Positions 56,965 through 64,000 of a stretch of DNA of 64,000 nt are shown here, piece after piece; the first letter of the stretch is position 1; every line of letters begins with the position of its first letter. The translations under genes were made by a program, and so were the position numbers. The stretch covers positions 100,397 through 164,396 of the forward strand of contig NZ_JARXVM010000013.1 of the NCBI RefSeq assembly GCF_029892285.1, written 5' to 3'. The DNA comes from Rhizobium sp. SG_E_25_P2. Its GTDB lineage: Bacteria > Pseudomonadota > Alphaproteobacteria > Rhizobiales > Rhizobiaceae. The notes under the pieces were generated by a model. The model searched no databases, had not been told where the DNA came from, and saw only the letters and a list, made by a program, of their open reading frames with translations.

Positions 56965-57010
56965 CAGCAACACGCCGCGCCAGCGACGTATAATTGCGCC
57001 CTTGGAAGCC
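56965..57010. other. oriT with nic core (Ti / IncQ type)
   Basis: The gap between divergent traA and traC holds TATAATTGCGCCCTTGG at 56989-57005. The GCGCCCTT core, preceded by ATAATT, resembles the nic region of Ti plasmids and RSF1010-type origins, on which a TraA/MobA relaxase acts. GC-rich sequence before it (CACGCCGCGCCAGCGACG) may fold into the recognition arm. The exact cleavage base is not determined. Confidence 0.7.
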
Positions 57011-57076
57011 GCTCCTTCGGAACGGCCGGGATCATTCCCGAAAGCATCGCCCTTGGCGATTGTAGGATTCACAGTA

Positions 57077-57089
57077 GTGCGTTCCGCAC
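57077..57089. promoter_or_regulatory. Candidate TraR-binding inverted repeat
   Basis: GTGCG-TTC-CGCAC is a perfect short inverted repeat in the traA-traC divergent region, 59 bases before traC, where TraR boxes lie in Ti plasmids. It resembles the GTGCAG...CTGCAC half-sites of the classic box only in part. Assignment is tentative. Confidence 0.35.
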
Positions 57090-57147
57090 CCTGTTCCGAA
57101 AAACTGGGTTGGAAAGACAAGCTTTCTCACCCAGGAGACGATCGGAC

Positions 57148-57456
57148 ATGAAGAAGCCATCCTCGAAAATCCGTGATGAAATCGCCAAGCTGCAGGAACA
57201 GCTCAAGCTCGCCGAGACGAGAGAAGCGGAACGGATCGGCCGGATTGCGCTGAAGGCGGGCCTTGGCGAGATCGAAATCGACGAGGCGGAGCTTCAGGCA
57301 GCGTTTGAGCAACTGACCAAACGATTTCGCGGAGGCCAAGGGGGAGAAAAGGGCGCTACGACCGGAGGGAAGAAGGGCTCCGGCGACAGCAGCGGACAGG
57401 CATCGACCGCGGCGGACGCGTCTGGCCCGGGCGCGGGCAGCGCTGGCGAGGCTTGA
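57148..57456 (+). CDS. traC: Conjugal transfer protein TraC (relaxosome accessory)
   Basis: A 102-residue protein: [48 protein letters not shown], typical of TraC/MobS-type accessory factors, then a low-complexity Gly/Ser tail. It helps the relaxase at oriT. ATG 57148 is used; the longer frame starts in the control region. It is first of the traCDG operon. Confidence 0.9.
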   Translation: MKKPSSKIRDEIAKLQEQLKLAETREAERIGRIALKAGLGEIEIDEAELQAAFEQLTKRFRGGQGGEKGATTGGKKGSGDSSGQASTAADASGPGAGSAGEA

Positions 57457-57460
57457 ACGC

Positions 57461-57676
57461 ATGGCGAGGACGATGACATCCGACGCCCGCAAGAAGGATA
57501 CGCGCGAAAAGATCCAGCTCGGCGGCCTGATCGTCAAAGCCGGGCTGCGCTACGAGAAGCGCGCGCTGTTGCTGGGGGCGCTCATCGACATCGCCCGCCG
57601 CATCAAGGGCGATGATGGCGAGCGATCCAGGCTCACCAAACTCGGCGTGGAGGCATTCGACAATGACGATCAATAG
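57461..57676 (+). CDS. traD: Conjugal transfer protein TraD (type IV coupling accessory)
   Basis: A 71-residue protein: [43 protein letters not shown], characteristic of small Ti-type TraD proteins, which are accessory to mobilisation. Starts 4 bases after the traC stop; MTSDARKK four residues in is an alternative start. Its end overlaps traG by 14 bases. Confidence 0.9.
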   Translation: MARTMTSDARKKDTREKIQLGGLIVKAGLRYEKRALLLGALIDIARRIKGDDGERSRLTKLGVEAFDNDDQ

Positions 57677-59576
57677 GATTGCGCTCGTCATCGTCCCAAC
57701 AGCCTTGATGATCCTGACCGTCATCGGAATGACCGGGATCGAACAATGGCTTGCAAGCTTCGGAAAGACCGAGGCCGCACGAGTGGCATGGGGGCGGGCG
57801 GGCATCGCATTGCCCTATGTGGTGAGTAGCGCGATCGGAGTTCTGTTGCTGTTCGCGACCGCCGGCGCGATCAACATCAAGCAGGCAGGTTGGGGGGTCC
57901 TTGCCGGATGCTGCGGGACGATCCTGATTGCGGTCATTCGCGAGACGATGCGCCTTGCGGCTTTCTCGAAGGCACTCAACGCCGACAAGTCGGTCTTCGC
58001 TTATCTCGATCCAGCAACGGCGATCGGAGCGGGCGCTGCACTCATGTGTGCCTGCTTCGCACTCCGCGTTGTGCTCATCGGCAATGCGGCGTTCGCAAGG
58101 GCCGAGCCGAGGCGCATTCAGGGCAAGCGGGCGCTCCATGGAGAAGCGGATTGGATGAAGTTCACAGAGGCGGCGAAGCTGTTTCCCGATACTGGTGGCA
58201 TCGTCATCGGTGAGCGCTATCGTGTCGACAAAGACAGTGTCGGTGCCCGAGCGTTTCGCGCCGACAGTGCGGAGACGTGGGGCGCCGGCGGCAAGTCGCC
58301 GCTGCTGTGCTTCGATGGCTCGTTCGGTTCGTCGCACGGGATCGTCTTTGCCGGGTCCGGCGGTTTCAAAACGACGTCGGTGACGATCCCGACAGCCCTT
58401 AAATGGGGCGGCACGCTGATCGTGCTAGATCCATCGAACGAGGTCGCGCCGATGGTCTCTGCACATCGCGGCGGAGCGGGAAGGGACGTGTTCGTTCTCG
58501 ATCCGAGGAAGTCGGACATCGGCTTTAATGTCCTTGATTGGGTCGGACGTTTCGGCGGAACCAAGGAAGAGGATATTGCCTCGGTCGCCTCATGGATCAT
58601 GAGCGACAGCGGCGGCGCGCGCGGTGTCCGTGACGACTTCTTCCGCGCGTCGGCGCTGCAACTGCTGACGGCGCTGATTGCCGATGTCTGCCTGTCCGGT
58701 CACGCGGAAGAGAAGGACCAGACGCTTCGGCAGGTGCGCATGAACCTCTCCGAACCAGAGCCGACATTGCGCAAACGGCTGCAGGACATCTACGACAATT
58801 CGGGCTCGGATTTCGTGAAGGAAAATGTCGCAGCCTTCGTCAACATGACGCCGGAAACCTTCTCCGGCGTCTATGCCAACGCGGTCAAGGAGACACACTG
58901 GCTTTCCTATCCGAACTATGCCGCCCTCGTGTCGGGAAGGAAATTCGCGACTAGCGACATCGCGGCGGGAAACACGGACGTCTTCATCAACATCGACCTC
59001 AAGACCTTGGAGACCCATTCCGGTCTTGCGCGGGTCATAATCGGCTCGTTTCTGAACGCGATCTACAATCGCGACGGGCAAATAGAGGGGCGCGCGCTGT
59101 TTCTGCTCGATGAGGTTGCCCGCCTCGGCTACATGCGGATCATCGAGACCGCGCGCGACGCCGGACGCAAATACGGCATCACGCTGACGATGATCTACCA
59201 GTCGATCGGCCAGATGCGCGAAACCTATGGCGGCCGCGACGCGGCAAGCAAATGGTTCGAGAGTGCCAGCTGGATCTCGTTTGCCGCGATTAACGATCCC
59301 GAGACCGCAGATTACATCTCCCGACGCTGCGGCATGACCACGGTCGAGATCGACCAGGTCAGCCGCAACTTCCAGGCAAAGGGATCATCGCGAACACGCT
59401 CGAAGCAACTCGCTGCCAGGCCACTCATCCAGCCCCATGAAGTCCTGCGCATGCGTGCCGACGAACAGATCGTCTTCACCGCAGGAAATGCGCCGCTCCG
59501 ATGCGGGCGAGCCATCTGGTTCCGGCGCGATGACATGAAGGCATGCGCTGGCGACAACCGGTTTCACCGGTATTAA
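57663..59576 (+). CDS. traG: Coupling protein TraG (VirD4-like)
   Basis: A 637-residue type IV coupling ATPase. Several N-terminal membrane helices ([37 protein letters not shown]) are followed by the motor domain. Walker A is [17 protein letters not shown] near residue 225, Walker B is [14 protein letters not shown] near residue 480, then [12 protein letters not shown] variant Walker A (GGFKTTS) is normal for TraG/VirD4. It brings the TraA-bound DNA to the Trb channel. ATG 57663 is chosen from overlap with traD. Confidence 0.94.
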   Translation: MTINRIALVIVPTALMILTVIGMTGIEQWLASFGKTEAARVAWGRAGIALPYVVSSAIGVLLLFATAGAINIKQAGWGVLAGCCGTILIAVIRETMRLAAFSKALNADKSVFAYLDPATAIGAGAALMCACFALRVVLIGNAAFARAEPRRIQGKRALHGEADWMKFTEAAKLFPDTGGIVIGERYRVDKDSVGARAFRADSAETWGAGGKSPLLCFDGSFGSSHGIVFAGSGGFKTTSVTIPTALKWGGTLIVLDPSNEVAPMVSAHRGGAGRDVFVLDPRKSDIGFNVLDWVGRFGGTKEEDIASVASWIMSDSGGARGVRDDFFRASALQLLTALIADVCLSGHAEEKDQTLRQVRMNLSEPEPTLRKRLQDIYDNSGSDFVKENVAAFVNMTPETFSGVYANAVKETHWLSYPNYAALVSGRKFATSDIAAGNTDVFINIDLKTLETHSGLARVIIGSFLNAIYNRDGQIEGRALFLLDEVARLGYMRIIETARDAGRKYGITLTMIYQSIGQMRETYGGRDAASKWFESASWISFAAINDPETADYISRRCGMTTVEIDQVSRNFQAKGSSRTRSKQLAARPLIQPHEVLRMRADEQIVFTAGNAPLRCGRAIWFRRDDMKACAGDNRFHRY

Positions 59577-59913
59577 GTGCCGACCTTGGGGCAGGCTAAT
59601 CGCGTGCTGACGCTGCTCAACGCTGGCGTCAGAATGAGGCGTATTGTCCTCCCTTCATGTTGCCAATACAGCGCGCCATGCGACGTTACGGCGACAACCA
59701 GTCGCTGATGTCAGGCTCGGCAATGCGTCTGCAGCGAGAGGATCGTGACCCCGCGGGGCGGAGACCGCTTGCGGGCTCCGGTCGCAGCGCGACTAGAGCC
59801 GTGCGCCTCTGCGCCTCGCCCGAACGCTATTCTTCACCAGAATGAATCGGTCGCACCTTTTGGATTCATATATGTCGTTGGACGTGGCGGCGCTGTGTGA
59901 CGATCATGCCGGC
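59577..59913. other. Intergenic region after traG
   Basis: No gene is seen in these 337 bases. CTGACGC (59607-59613) and GCGTCAG (59626-59632) form a hairpin with a 12-base loop downstream of traG, which may attenuate or end transcription, although there is no U run. Confidence 0.4.
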
Positions 59914-60180
59914 ATGATTTCGCAACCCTACCAGCTCTATATAGAACGAACAGATCCAGCCAAGAACATGGCGCGGTATTATGCCATGGAGATCGAGCAG
60001 ACGATGTTCGGAGAGGCCTGCCTGACCCGGCGATGGGGAAGAATCGGCAAACGCGGCCAGGAGAAACAGCATGTTTTCGAACGGGAAGAGGAAGCGGTTC
60101 GCTTGTTCCTTGATCTGTTGAAGCAAAAACGTGGTCGGGGCTATCAGCCAGCAACAACGCTCCGATATTCGCAGAGCTGA
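59914..60180 (+). CDS. WGR domain protein
   Basis: An 88-residue single-domain WGR protein: QPYQLYIERTDPAKNMARYYAMEIE, then CLTRRWGRIGKRGQEKQHVFEREEEAVRLFLDLLKQKRGRGYQPA. The Trp-Gly-Arg motif gives the family its name; WGR domains bind nucleic acid ends in other contexts, but this small plasmid type has no assigned function. Similar genes follow tra regions on rhizobial plasmids. ATG 59914 is preferred because homology starts there; the frame extends to 59842. Confidence 0.85.
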   Translation: MISQPYQLYIERTDPAKNMARYYAMEIEQTMFGEACLTRRWGRIGKRGQEKQHVFEREEEAVRLFLDLLKQKRGRGYQPATTLRYSQS

Positions 60181-60246
60181 CCCCAGTCGACCCCGATCTC
60201 TCAATTGGCGAAAAAGGGGCTGCCGAAGCCGCCCCCGGTTGGCGCG

Positions 60247-60420
60247 CTATTCGCGCCGGTTCCAGTCGGTTTCGAACGACGCCTCGATCTCGACGAAGAA
60301 CGGGACCTTGACGGCCAGTTTCAGGCCGAGCTTTCCCTTGCGGAAGAAGTGACAGATCACCTTAACGAGGGCGCGGAGCCGGCGGCCGGTGGCCGCGAGG
60401 AACTGAGCGAGCTGTTGCAT
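60247..60420 (-). CDS. Small conserved-looking plasmid protein
   Basis: A 57-residue basic protein, MQQLAQFLAATGRRLRALVK followed by a hydrophobic and charged stretch ending in DWNRRE. A strong ribosome-binding site, AAAGGAGAA, lies 6 bases before the ATG, which is the main support that it is real. No family is recognised. It converges on the WGR gene. Confidence 0.6.
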   Translation of the reverse strand: MQQLAQFLAATGRRLRALVKVICHFFRKGKLGLKLAVKVPFFVEIEASFETDWNRRE

Positions 60421-60713
60421 GGTATTTTCTCCTTTCGAAATGCTGTTATCGCGGGGATCAACCGCATGTCGGACAAGGAGGGACGCACCTGAACGGCCGA
60501 AACGGCAGTGGAGGACCTGCCGGTGCCTGAATTTTGGCACGCGAGGAGCCGCCGCACGGCGGGGAAAATTCTGGCGCCGGCAGGTTGCGGCGCGACGGAC
60601 GGGATGCAGCATCCCCATGTCGATGACAGGAGATCGAAAGGAAAGCTGCGGCGGATCGCTCCTCTCCCTGCTGTGGATGGCGGCGGACTGGTAGCCCTGG
60701 TGATATGCCGCCC
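60421..60713. other. Intergenic region between two small genes
   Basis: No gene supported by a ribosome-binding site or by homology is seen. The stretch is GC-rich, with imperfect repeats of the GCCGGCAGG type at 60513 and 60574. Confidence 0.35.
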
Positions 60714-60875
60714 TCAGAAGGGCGGCTCGGCCTCGATGGAACCGTCCTGTTCGGCCAGCATCACGATCAGTTCGGCCCGGGCGATTTCGAGCTCGGCTTC
60801 GATCTGGCGGCGCTCAGTGGGCTCAATGCAGGCGTTCAGCTCGAGGCGCAGTTCTTCGATTTGTTGTTCGATCAT
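60714..60875 (-). CDS. Small coiled-coil protein
   Basis: A 53-residue acidic helical protein: MIEQQIEELRLELNACIEPT, then ERRQIEAELEIARAELIVML, a likely coiled coil. AAGGAG at 60882-60887 is 6 bases from ATG 60875, so the start is well supported; a second ATG at 60881 is too close to that site. Function unknown. Confidence 0.65.
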   Translation of the reverse strand: MIEQQIEELRLELNACIEPTERRQIEAELEIARAELIVMLAEQDGSIEAEPPF

Positions 60876-61087
60876 CGTCATCTCCTTGACGTTTGAGAAA
60901 GATGACGCCCGCCGGCGGGGTGGTGGGTCAGGGTCAAGGATCGCGGATGCGACCACCAGCGGCGGTGAATGGGGGAGCCGAAATGCGTCAGCATTTTGGG
61001 GGAACCGCTCATCCTTGACGCTGATCCGGCTCCACGGCACGATTGGCTCGATTTGAGCAGACCCCACCTCTCCGTATGGCACCCGAA

Positions 61088-61122
61088 AAGCAGACAACGG
61101 GCTCGACGCCCGTTGTCTGCTT
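61088..61122. terminator. Long perfect hairpin, 15-base arms
   Basis: AAGCAGACAACGGGC (61088-61102) pairs perfectly with GCCCGTTGTCTGCTT (61108-61122) around a five-base loop TCGAC. It lies in the gap between the DUF736 remnant and the small coiled-coil gene. There is no strong U run, so a bidirectional terminator or a fold-back recognition element are both possible. Confidence 0.5.
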
Positions 61123-61139
61123 ACTCAGAGCGGCCAGTT

Positions 61140-61163
61140 GGCCCCGCCTTAAGCGGCGGGGCC
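61140..61163. terminator. GC-rich hairpin after DUF736 remnant
   Basis: GGCCCCGCC and GGCGGGGCC pair around TTAAGC, 13 bases downstream of the DUF736 stop. Position suggests the former terminator of that gene, though no U run follows. Confidence 0.5.
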
Positions 61164-61175
61164 TCGGTGGGGATC

Positions 61176-61346
61176 TCAATCCCGGTTGGGGCGGGACCAG
61201 ATCAACTGATAGCCGTCCTCGCCTTCGACCTCCGTGAGCGTTGCGTAGATCGGGGCCGGGAAGCTCGGGTCGTCCAGCTTGACCGAGAGGTAGTCGCGGT
61301 CGCTCTCGCTGGAGCGCTTCTGCCAGGCCGCACCCAGCTCGACATT
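61176..61346 (-). pseudogene. DUF736 family gene, 5' truncated
   Basis: The minus strand reads [20 protein letters not shown], then [20 protein letters not shown] and [16 protein letters not shown] before the stop at 61176. This is the C-terminal half of a DUF736 protein, a small family of about 100 residues found on rhizobial plasmids near tra and parB-like genes. The first half is missing: homology ends exactly where the palindromic array at 61345 begins. Confidence 0.85.
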
Positions 61347-61454
61347 ATGCGGTGCACCGCATAACGTAGATTATGCAGAGAGCGGGATTTTGCGGAGTGT
61401 TGGTCGCTGAAGCCTGCTTTAGCCGGTGTTTGCGGTGGATTTTACTCCGCATAA
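61345..61454. repeat. Array of TTATGCGG-type palindromic motifs
   Basis: A perfect 20-base palindrome, TTATGCGGTG-CACCGCATAA, occupies 61345-61364. Related motifs follow: TTATGCAG at 61371, TTTTGCGG at 61388 and CCGCATAA at 61447-61454. Such clusters of inverted octamers look like the end of a mobile element read by a recombinase or transposase. The array interrupts DUF736 and lies 102 bases upstream of the TOTE-type gene. Confidence 0.6.
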
Positions 61455-61556
61455 TTCCGGAGCCTTCTGTGCCGCTGAGATAGATAGTGCGTCTTAAAAT
61501 ACGGACGTCTTTGGCCTATGCTGGTCCGCAGGATCATTTAGGCGAAAGCTGCAAAG

Positions 61557-63998
61557 TTGGCGGAAAAGAATGATGCTTGGGAGAACATTGCGCGCATTCG
61601 ACGGCGGTTAGCCGATCTGAATGACGAGCGGATCGCGCTTGAGCGTGAGCTGGAAGCGTTTGAGCAACAGCTGATTTCCGATAGCCAGGTTGCCGCCGAG
61701 AAGCCAGCCTTCGCCGATGCCCCTGTTACCAACAGCTCACCGTCGATGGAGAAGGTGGAGTTATTCCGGCAGCTGTTTGCCGGGCGCCCTGATGTCTTTC
61801 CGGTGCGATGGGAAAATAGAAAGGATGGACGCACCGGCTATTCGCCATCCTGTTCCAACGAGTGGGCGAAAGGAATCTGCGGCAAGCCGAAGGTGAAATG
61901 TGGGGACTGCCCCCATCAAGCGTTCATCCCGTATTCCGAGGACATCATCGAAAAGCACCTTCGTGGTGGCGATGCCCGGTCAAGCGACTTTGTTGCCGGC
62001 GTATATCCATTGCTGCAAGACGAAACATGCTGGTTCCTTGCTGCTGACTTCGACAAGGAAAGCTGGGCGGACGATACCAGAGCGTTGCTGGCAACCTGTC
62101 GTGCAAAAGGGATTGCCGCAGCCCTCGAACGGTCGAGGTCAGGAAACGGAGGCCATGTCTGGATATTCTTCTCCGAACCCGTTCCCGCGAAGATCGCCCG
62201 ACAACTGGGGGCCGCGCTGATAACAGAGACGATGGAGAACCGCCCCGAGATCGGCTTCACGTCTTACGACCGTTTCTTTCCCAACCAGGATACGATGCCA
62301 CTTGGCGGCTTCGGCAATCTGATCGCGCTTCCTTTGCAAAGGAAAGCCCGCGAAAATGGAAACAGCGTTTTTGTCGATGGCGACCTGCAACCCTACGATG
62401 ACCAGTGGGCATACCTGTCGTCTTTACCCAGGTTGTCGGCGGACGAAGTCTTCAGGATTGCCGACGAAGCCGAATTGTCGGGGCGGGTCTTGGGCGTCCG
62501 GATGCCAGTCGATGACGAACATGCCGATGAGCCGTGGAAGATGTTGCCGTCACGTCGTAGCGAGCCGCGGCGAATTGAGGCTGCGATCCCGCAAAGCATC
62601 AAGGTCGTGATCGCCGACCAGGTTTACATCGATAGGACCGAGCTTCCGTCCGCGCTGATTGCGCAGTTCGTGCGCCTGGCAGCATTCCAGAACCCGGAAT
62701 TCTATCGCGCACAAGCACTGCGATTGCCGACATTCGGCAAGCCGCGGATCATCTCATGTGCCGAACTTCACCCACGCCATGTCGCGCTGCCACGAGGCTG
62801 CTTCGACGAAACTGTAGAGCTGATCAGGAGCCATGGCGCGACCGCCATTCTGGAGGATCTCCGCGAAGATGGAGAGGCTCTACCCGCCGGCGTCTCGTTC
62901 CAAGGGGAACTGCGACGGCCACAATCGCGAGCCTTTGAGGCCCTTGTCGTCAACGATAACGGCGTGCTCGCAGCCACGACTGCCTTCGGTAAGACAGTTG
63001 TCGCAGCTGCACTCATAGCGCATCGGAGCCGCAACACGCTGGTTCTTGTTCACCGCAGAGAGCTTCTCACCCAATGGGTAGAGCGTCTGAGTTCCTTCCT
63101 GAGCATCGACCCAAAGCAGATCGGCATCATCGGTGGCGGGAAAAGGAAGCCGACAGGGATCGTTGATGTGGCGCTGATCCAAAGCCTGGTTCGCAATGGC
63201 GAGGTCGATGACATCGTGGGAAATTACGGTCATCTGATTGTCGACGAGTGCCACCATCTGTCCGCTGCAAGTTTTGAACTTGTCGCTCGCAGATCCAAGG
63301 CGCGATATGTCGTCGGCTTATCTGCCACCGTTGCCCGAAAGGACGGTCATCATCCGATCATCTTCATGCAATGCGGCCCCGTTCGCCATCGGGTCGATGC
63401 AAGAGTTCAAGCTGCCGAGCGTGGTATTCGCCACCGTGCCCGCGACCGTTCGACGAAGTTTGAGTTGCCAGCGTCACTCGTCTCGGCAGAGCGCCCGTCA
63501 ATGCCAGCGATCTATGCGGCCCTTGCGCAGGACCAAGGCCGAAATGACCTGATATTCGATGACGTGTTGAAATCCCTCGAGGCCAAACGTTCGCCCATCC
63601 TGCTGACGGAGCGTAAGGATCACCTCGACTATCTGCAGCAGAAGTTCTCGCCGTTCGTGAAAAATCTGGTGGTGCTACGCGGCGGCATGTCGGCGAAGGA
63701 TCGCAAGCAGGCCAACACGGCCTTGAATGTCGCGGATGATGATGAGCGCCTGATACTTGCGATAGGCCGCTATATCGGGGAAGGCTTCGATGACGCCCGG
63801 CTCGACACGTTGTTCCTGACCATGCCGATCGCCTGGAAGGGAACTCTGGCGCAGTATGTCGGCCGTCTGCATCGTCAGCATGATGGAAAGCGGGACGTCC
63901 TGGTCGTCGATTATGTCGACAGCACCGTTCCGGTGCTGGCCCGGATGGCCGCAAAGCGACGATTGGGTTATCGCGCGCTGGGCTATGTGATCGAATGA
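61557..63998 (+). CDS. TOTE-type primase-helicase (AEP primase plus SF2 helicase)
   Basis: An 813-residue protein starting at TTG 61557 (an in-frame TAG lies just upstream). Residues 5-45 are a coiled coil (WENIARIRRRLADLNDERIALERELEAFEQQL). A Cys-rich segment (CSNEWAKGICGKPKVKCGDC) leads into an archaeo-eukaryotic primase domain with the acidic FLAADFDKESW and the SGNGGHVWIFF motif. A superfamily 2 helicase follows: LAATTAFGKTVVAAALI (Walker A), LIVDECHHL (DExH), VVGLSATVARKDG and YVGRLHRQHDG. This is the TOTE conflict-system architecture, thought to act in mobile-element or phage conflicts. It appears complete and ends at the window edge, so partners downstream may be missing. Confidence 0.85.
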   Translation: MAEKNDAWENIARIRRRLADLNDERIALERELEAFEQQLISDSQVAAEKPAFADAPVTNSSPSMEKVELFRQLFAGRPDVFPVRWENRKDGRTGYSPSCSNEWAKGICGKPKVKCGDCPHQAFIPYSEDIIEKHLRGGDARSSDFVAGVYPLLQDETCWFLAADFDKESWADDTRALLATCRAKGIAAALERSRSGNGGHVWIFFSEPVPAKIARQLGAALITETMENRPEIGFTSYDRFFPNQDTMPLGGFGNLIALPLQRKARENGNSVFVDGDLQPYDDQWAYLSSLPRLSADEVFRIADEAELSGRVLGVRMPVDDEHADEPWKMLPSRRSEPRRIEAAIPQSIKVVIADQVYIDRTELPSALIAQFVRLAAFQNPEFYRAQALRLPTFGKPRIISCAELHPRHVALPRGCFDETVELIRSHGATAILEDLREDGEALPAGVSFQGELRRPQSRAFEALVVNDNGVLAATTAFGKTVVAAALIAHRSRNTLVLVHRRELLTQWVERLSSFLSIDPKQIGIIGGGKRKPTGIVDVALIQSLVRNGEVDDIVGNYGHLIVDECHHLSAASFELVARRSKARYVVGLSATVARKDGHHPIIFMQCGPVRHRVDARVQAAERGIRHRARDRSTKFELPASLVSAERPSMPAIYAALAQDQGRNDLIFDDVLKSLEAKRSPILLTERKDHLDYLQQKFSPFVKNLVVLRGGMSAKDRKQANTALNVADDDERLILAIGRYIGEGFDDARLDTLFLTMPIAWKGTLAQYVGRLHRQHDGKRDVLVVDYVDSTVPVLARMAAKRRLGYRALGYVIE

Positions 63999-64000
63999 GG

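Noticed and set aside
61557..63998. Idea that the TOTE-type protein is truncated by the window edge
   Set aside because: The frame ends in a TGA at 63996-63998 after a complete set of helicase motifs, so the gene looks whole.

Overview
The window is part of a conjugative repABC plasmid (or plasmid-like replicon) from a Rhizobiales alphaproteobacterium such as Agrobacterium, Rhizobium, Sinorhizobium or Ochrobactrum. The evidence is a complete repA-repB-repC cassette with its antisense RNA, a LuxI-type traI directly upstream of a full trbBCDEJKLFGHI mating-pore operon, the traR/traM quorum-sensing pair, and the Ti-plasmid-type transfer operons traAFBH and traCDG diverging from an oriT region. 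I cannot name the species from sequence alone.

Layout. 0-2 kb: the 3' part of an MhpA-type FAD hydroxylase and a small broken membrane-protein gene. 2-24 kb: a dense defence island. It holds a KAP NTPase gene with flanking genes for a hypothetical protein and a DUF6602 nuclease-like protein, a 1604-residue nuclease-NACHT STAND ATPase, a three-gene ABC-3C system (FAD oxidoreductase, middle component, SMC/Rad50-like ATPase) and a complete qatABCD operon. 23.9-26.5 kb: an RHE_PE00001-type regulator, a tyrosine integrase and the tail of a second integrase, which suggests mobile delivery. 26.5-27.2 kb: a higBA-like toxin-antitoxin pair. 27.4-32.6 kb: a siderophore-iron uptake cluster (TetR regulator, TonB receptor, periplasmic binding protein, DUF2218-SIP ferric reductase). 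33-37 kb: repABC. 37-47 kb: traI-trb. 47.6-48.7 kb: traR and traM. 48.8-51.2 kb: a four-gene cassette (XRE regulator, winged-helix-like protein, nucleotidyltransferase, PP2C-like phosphatase) between traM and traH. 51.2-59.6 kb: traHBFA, oriT, traCDG. 59.9-61.4 kb: small plasmid genes and a truncated DUF736 gene. 61.6-64 kb: a TOTE-type primase-helicase gene.

How it fits together. TraI should make an acyl-homoserine lactone that activates TraR, with TraM as antiactivator. TraR would switch on trb and tra and usually also repABC copy number. TraA nicks oriT, TraG couples the relaxosome to the Trb pore, and TraF/TraB mature or support the pilus. RepA/RepB partition the plasmid, RepC initiates replication, and the counter-transcribed RNA restrains RepC. 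The defence genes are cargo that would protect the host or the plasmid against phages and competing elements. The cassette at 48.8-51.2 kb is the best candidate for an undescribed system.

Relics show repeated rearrangement: a repC 3' fragment at 6.6 kb, two tRNA-like 3' fragments bracketing the first defence genes, an integrase tail at 26.4 kb, and DUF736 cut at a palindromic array at 61.35 kb.
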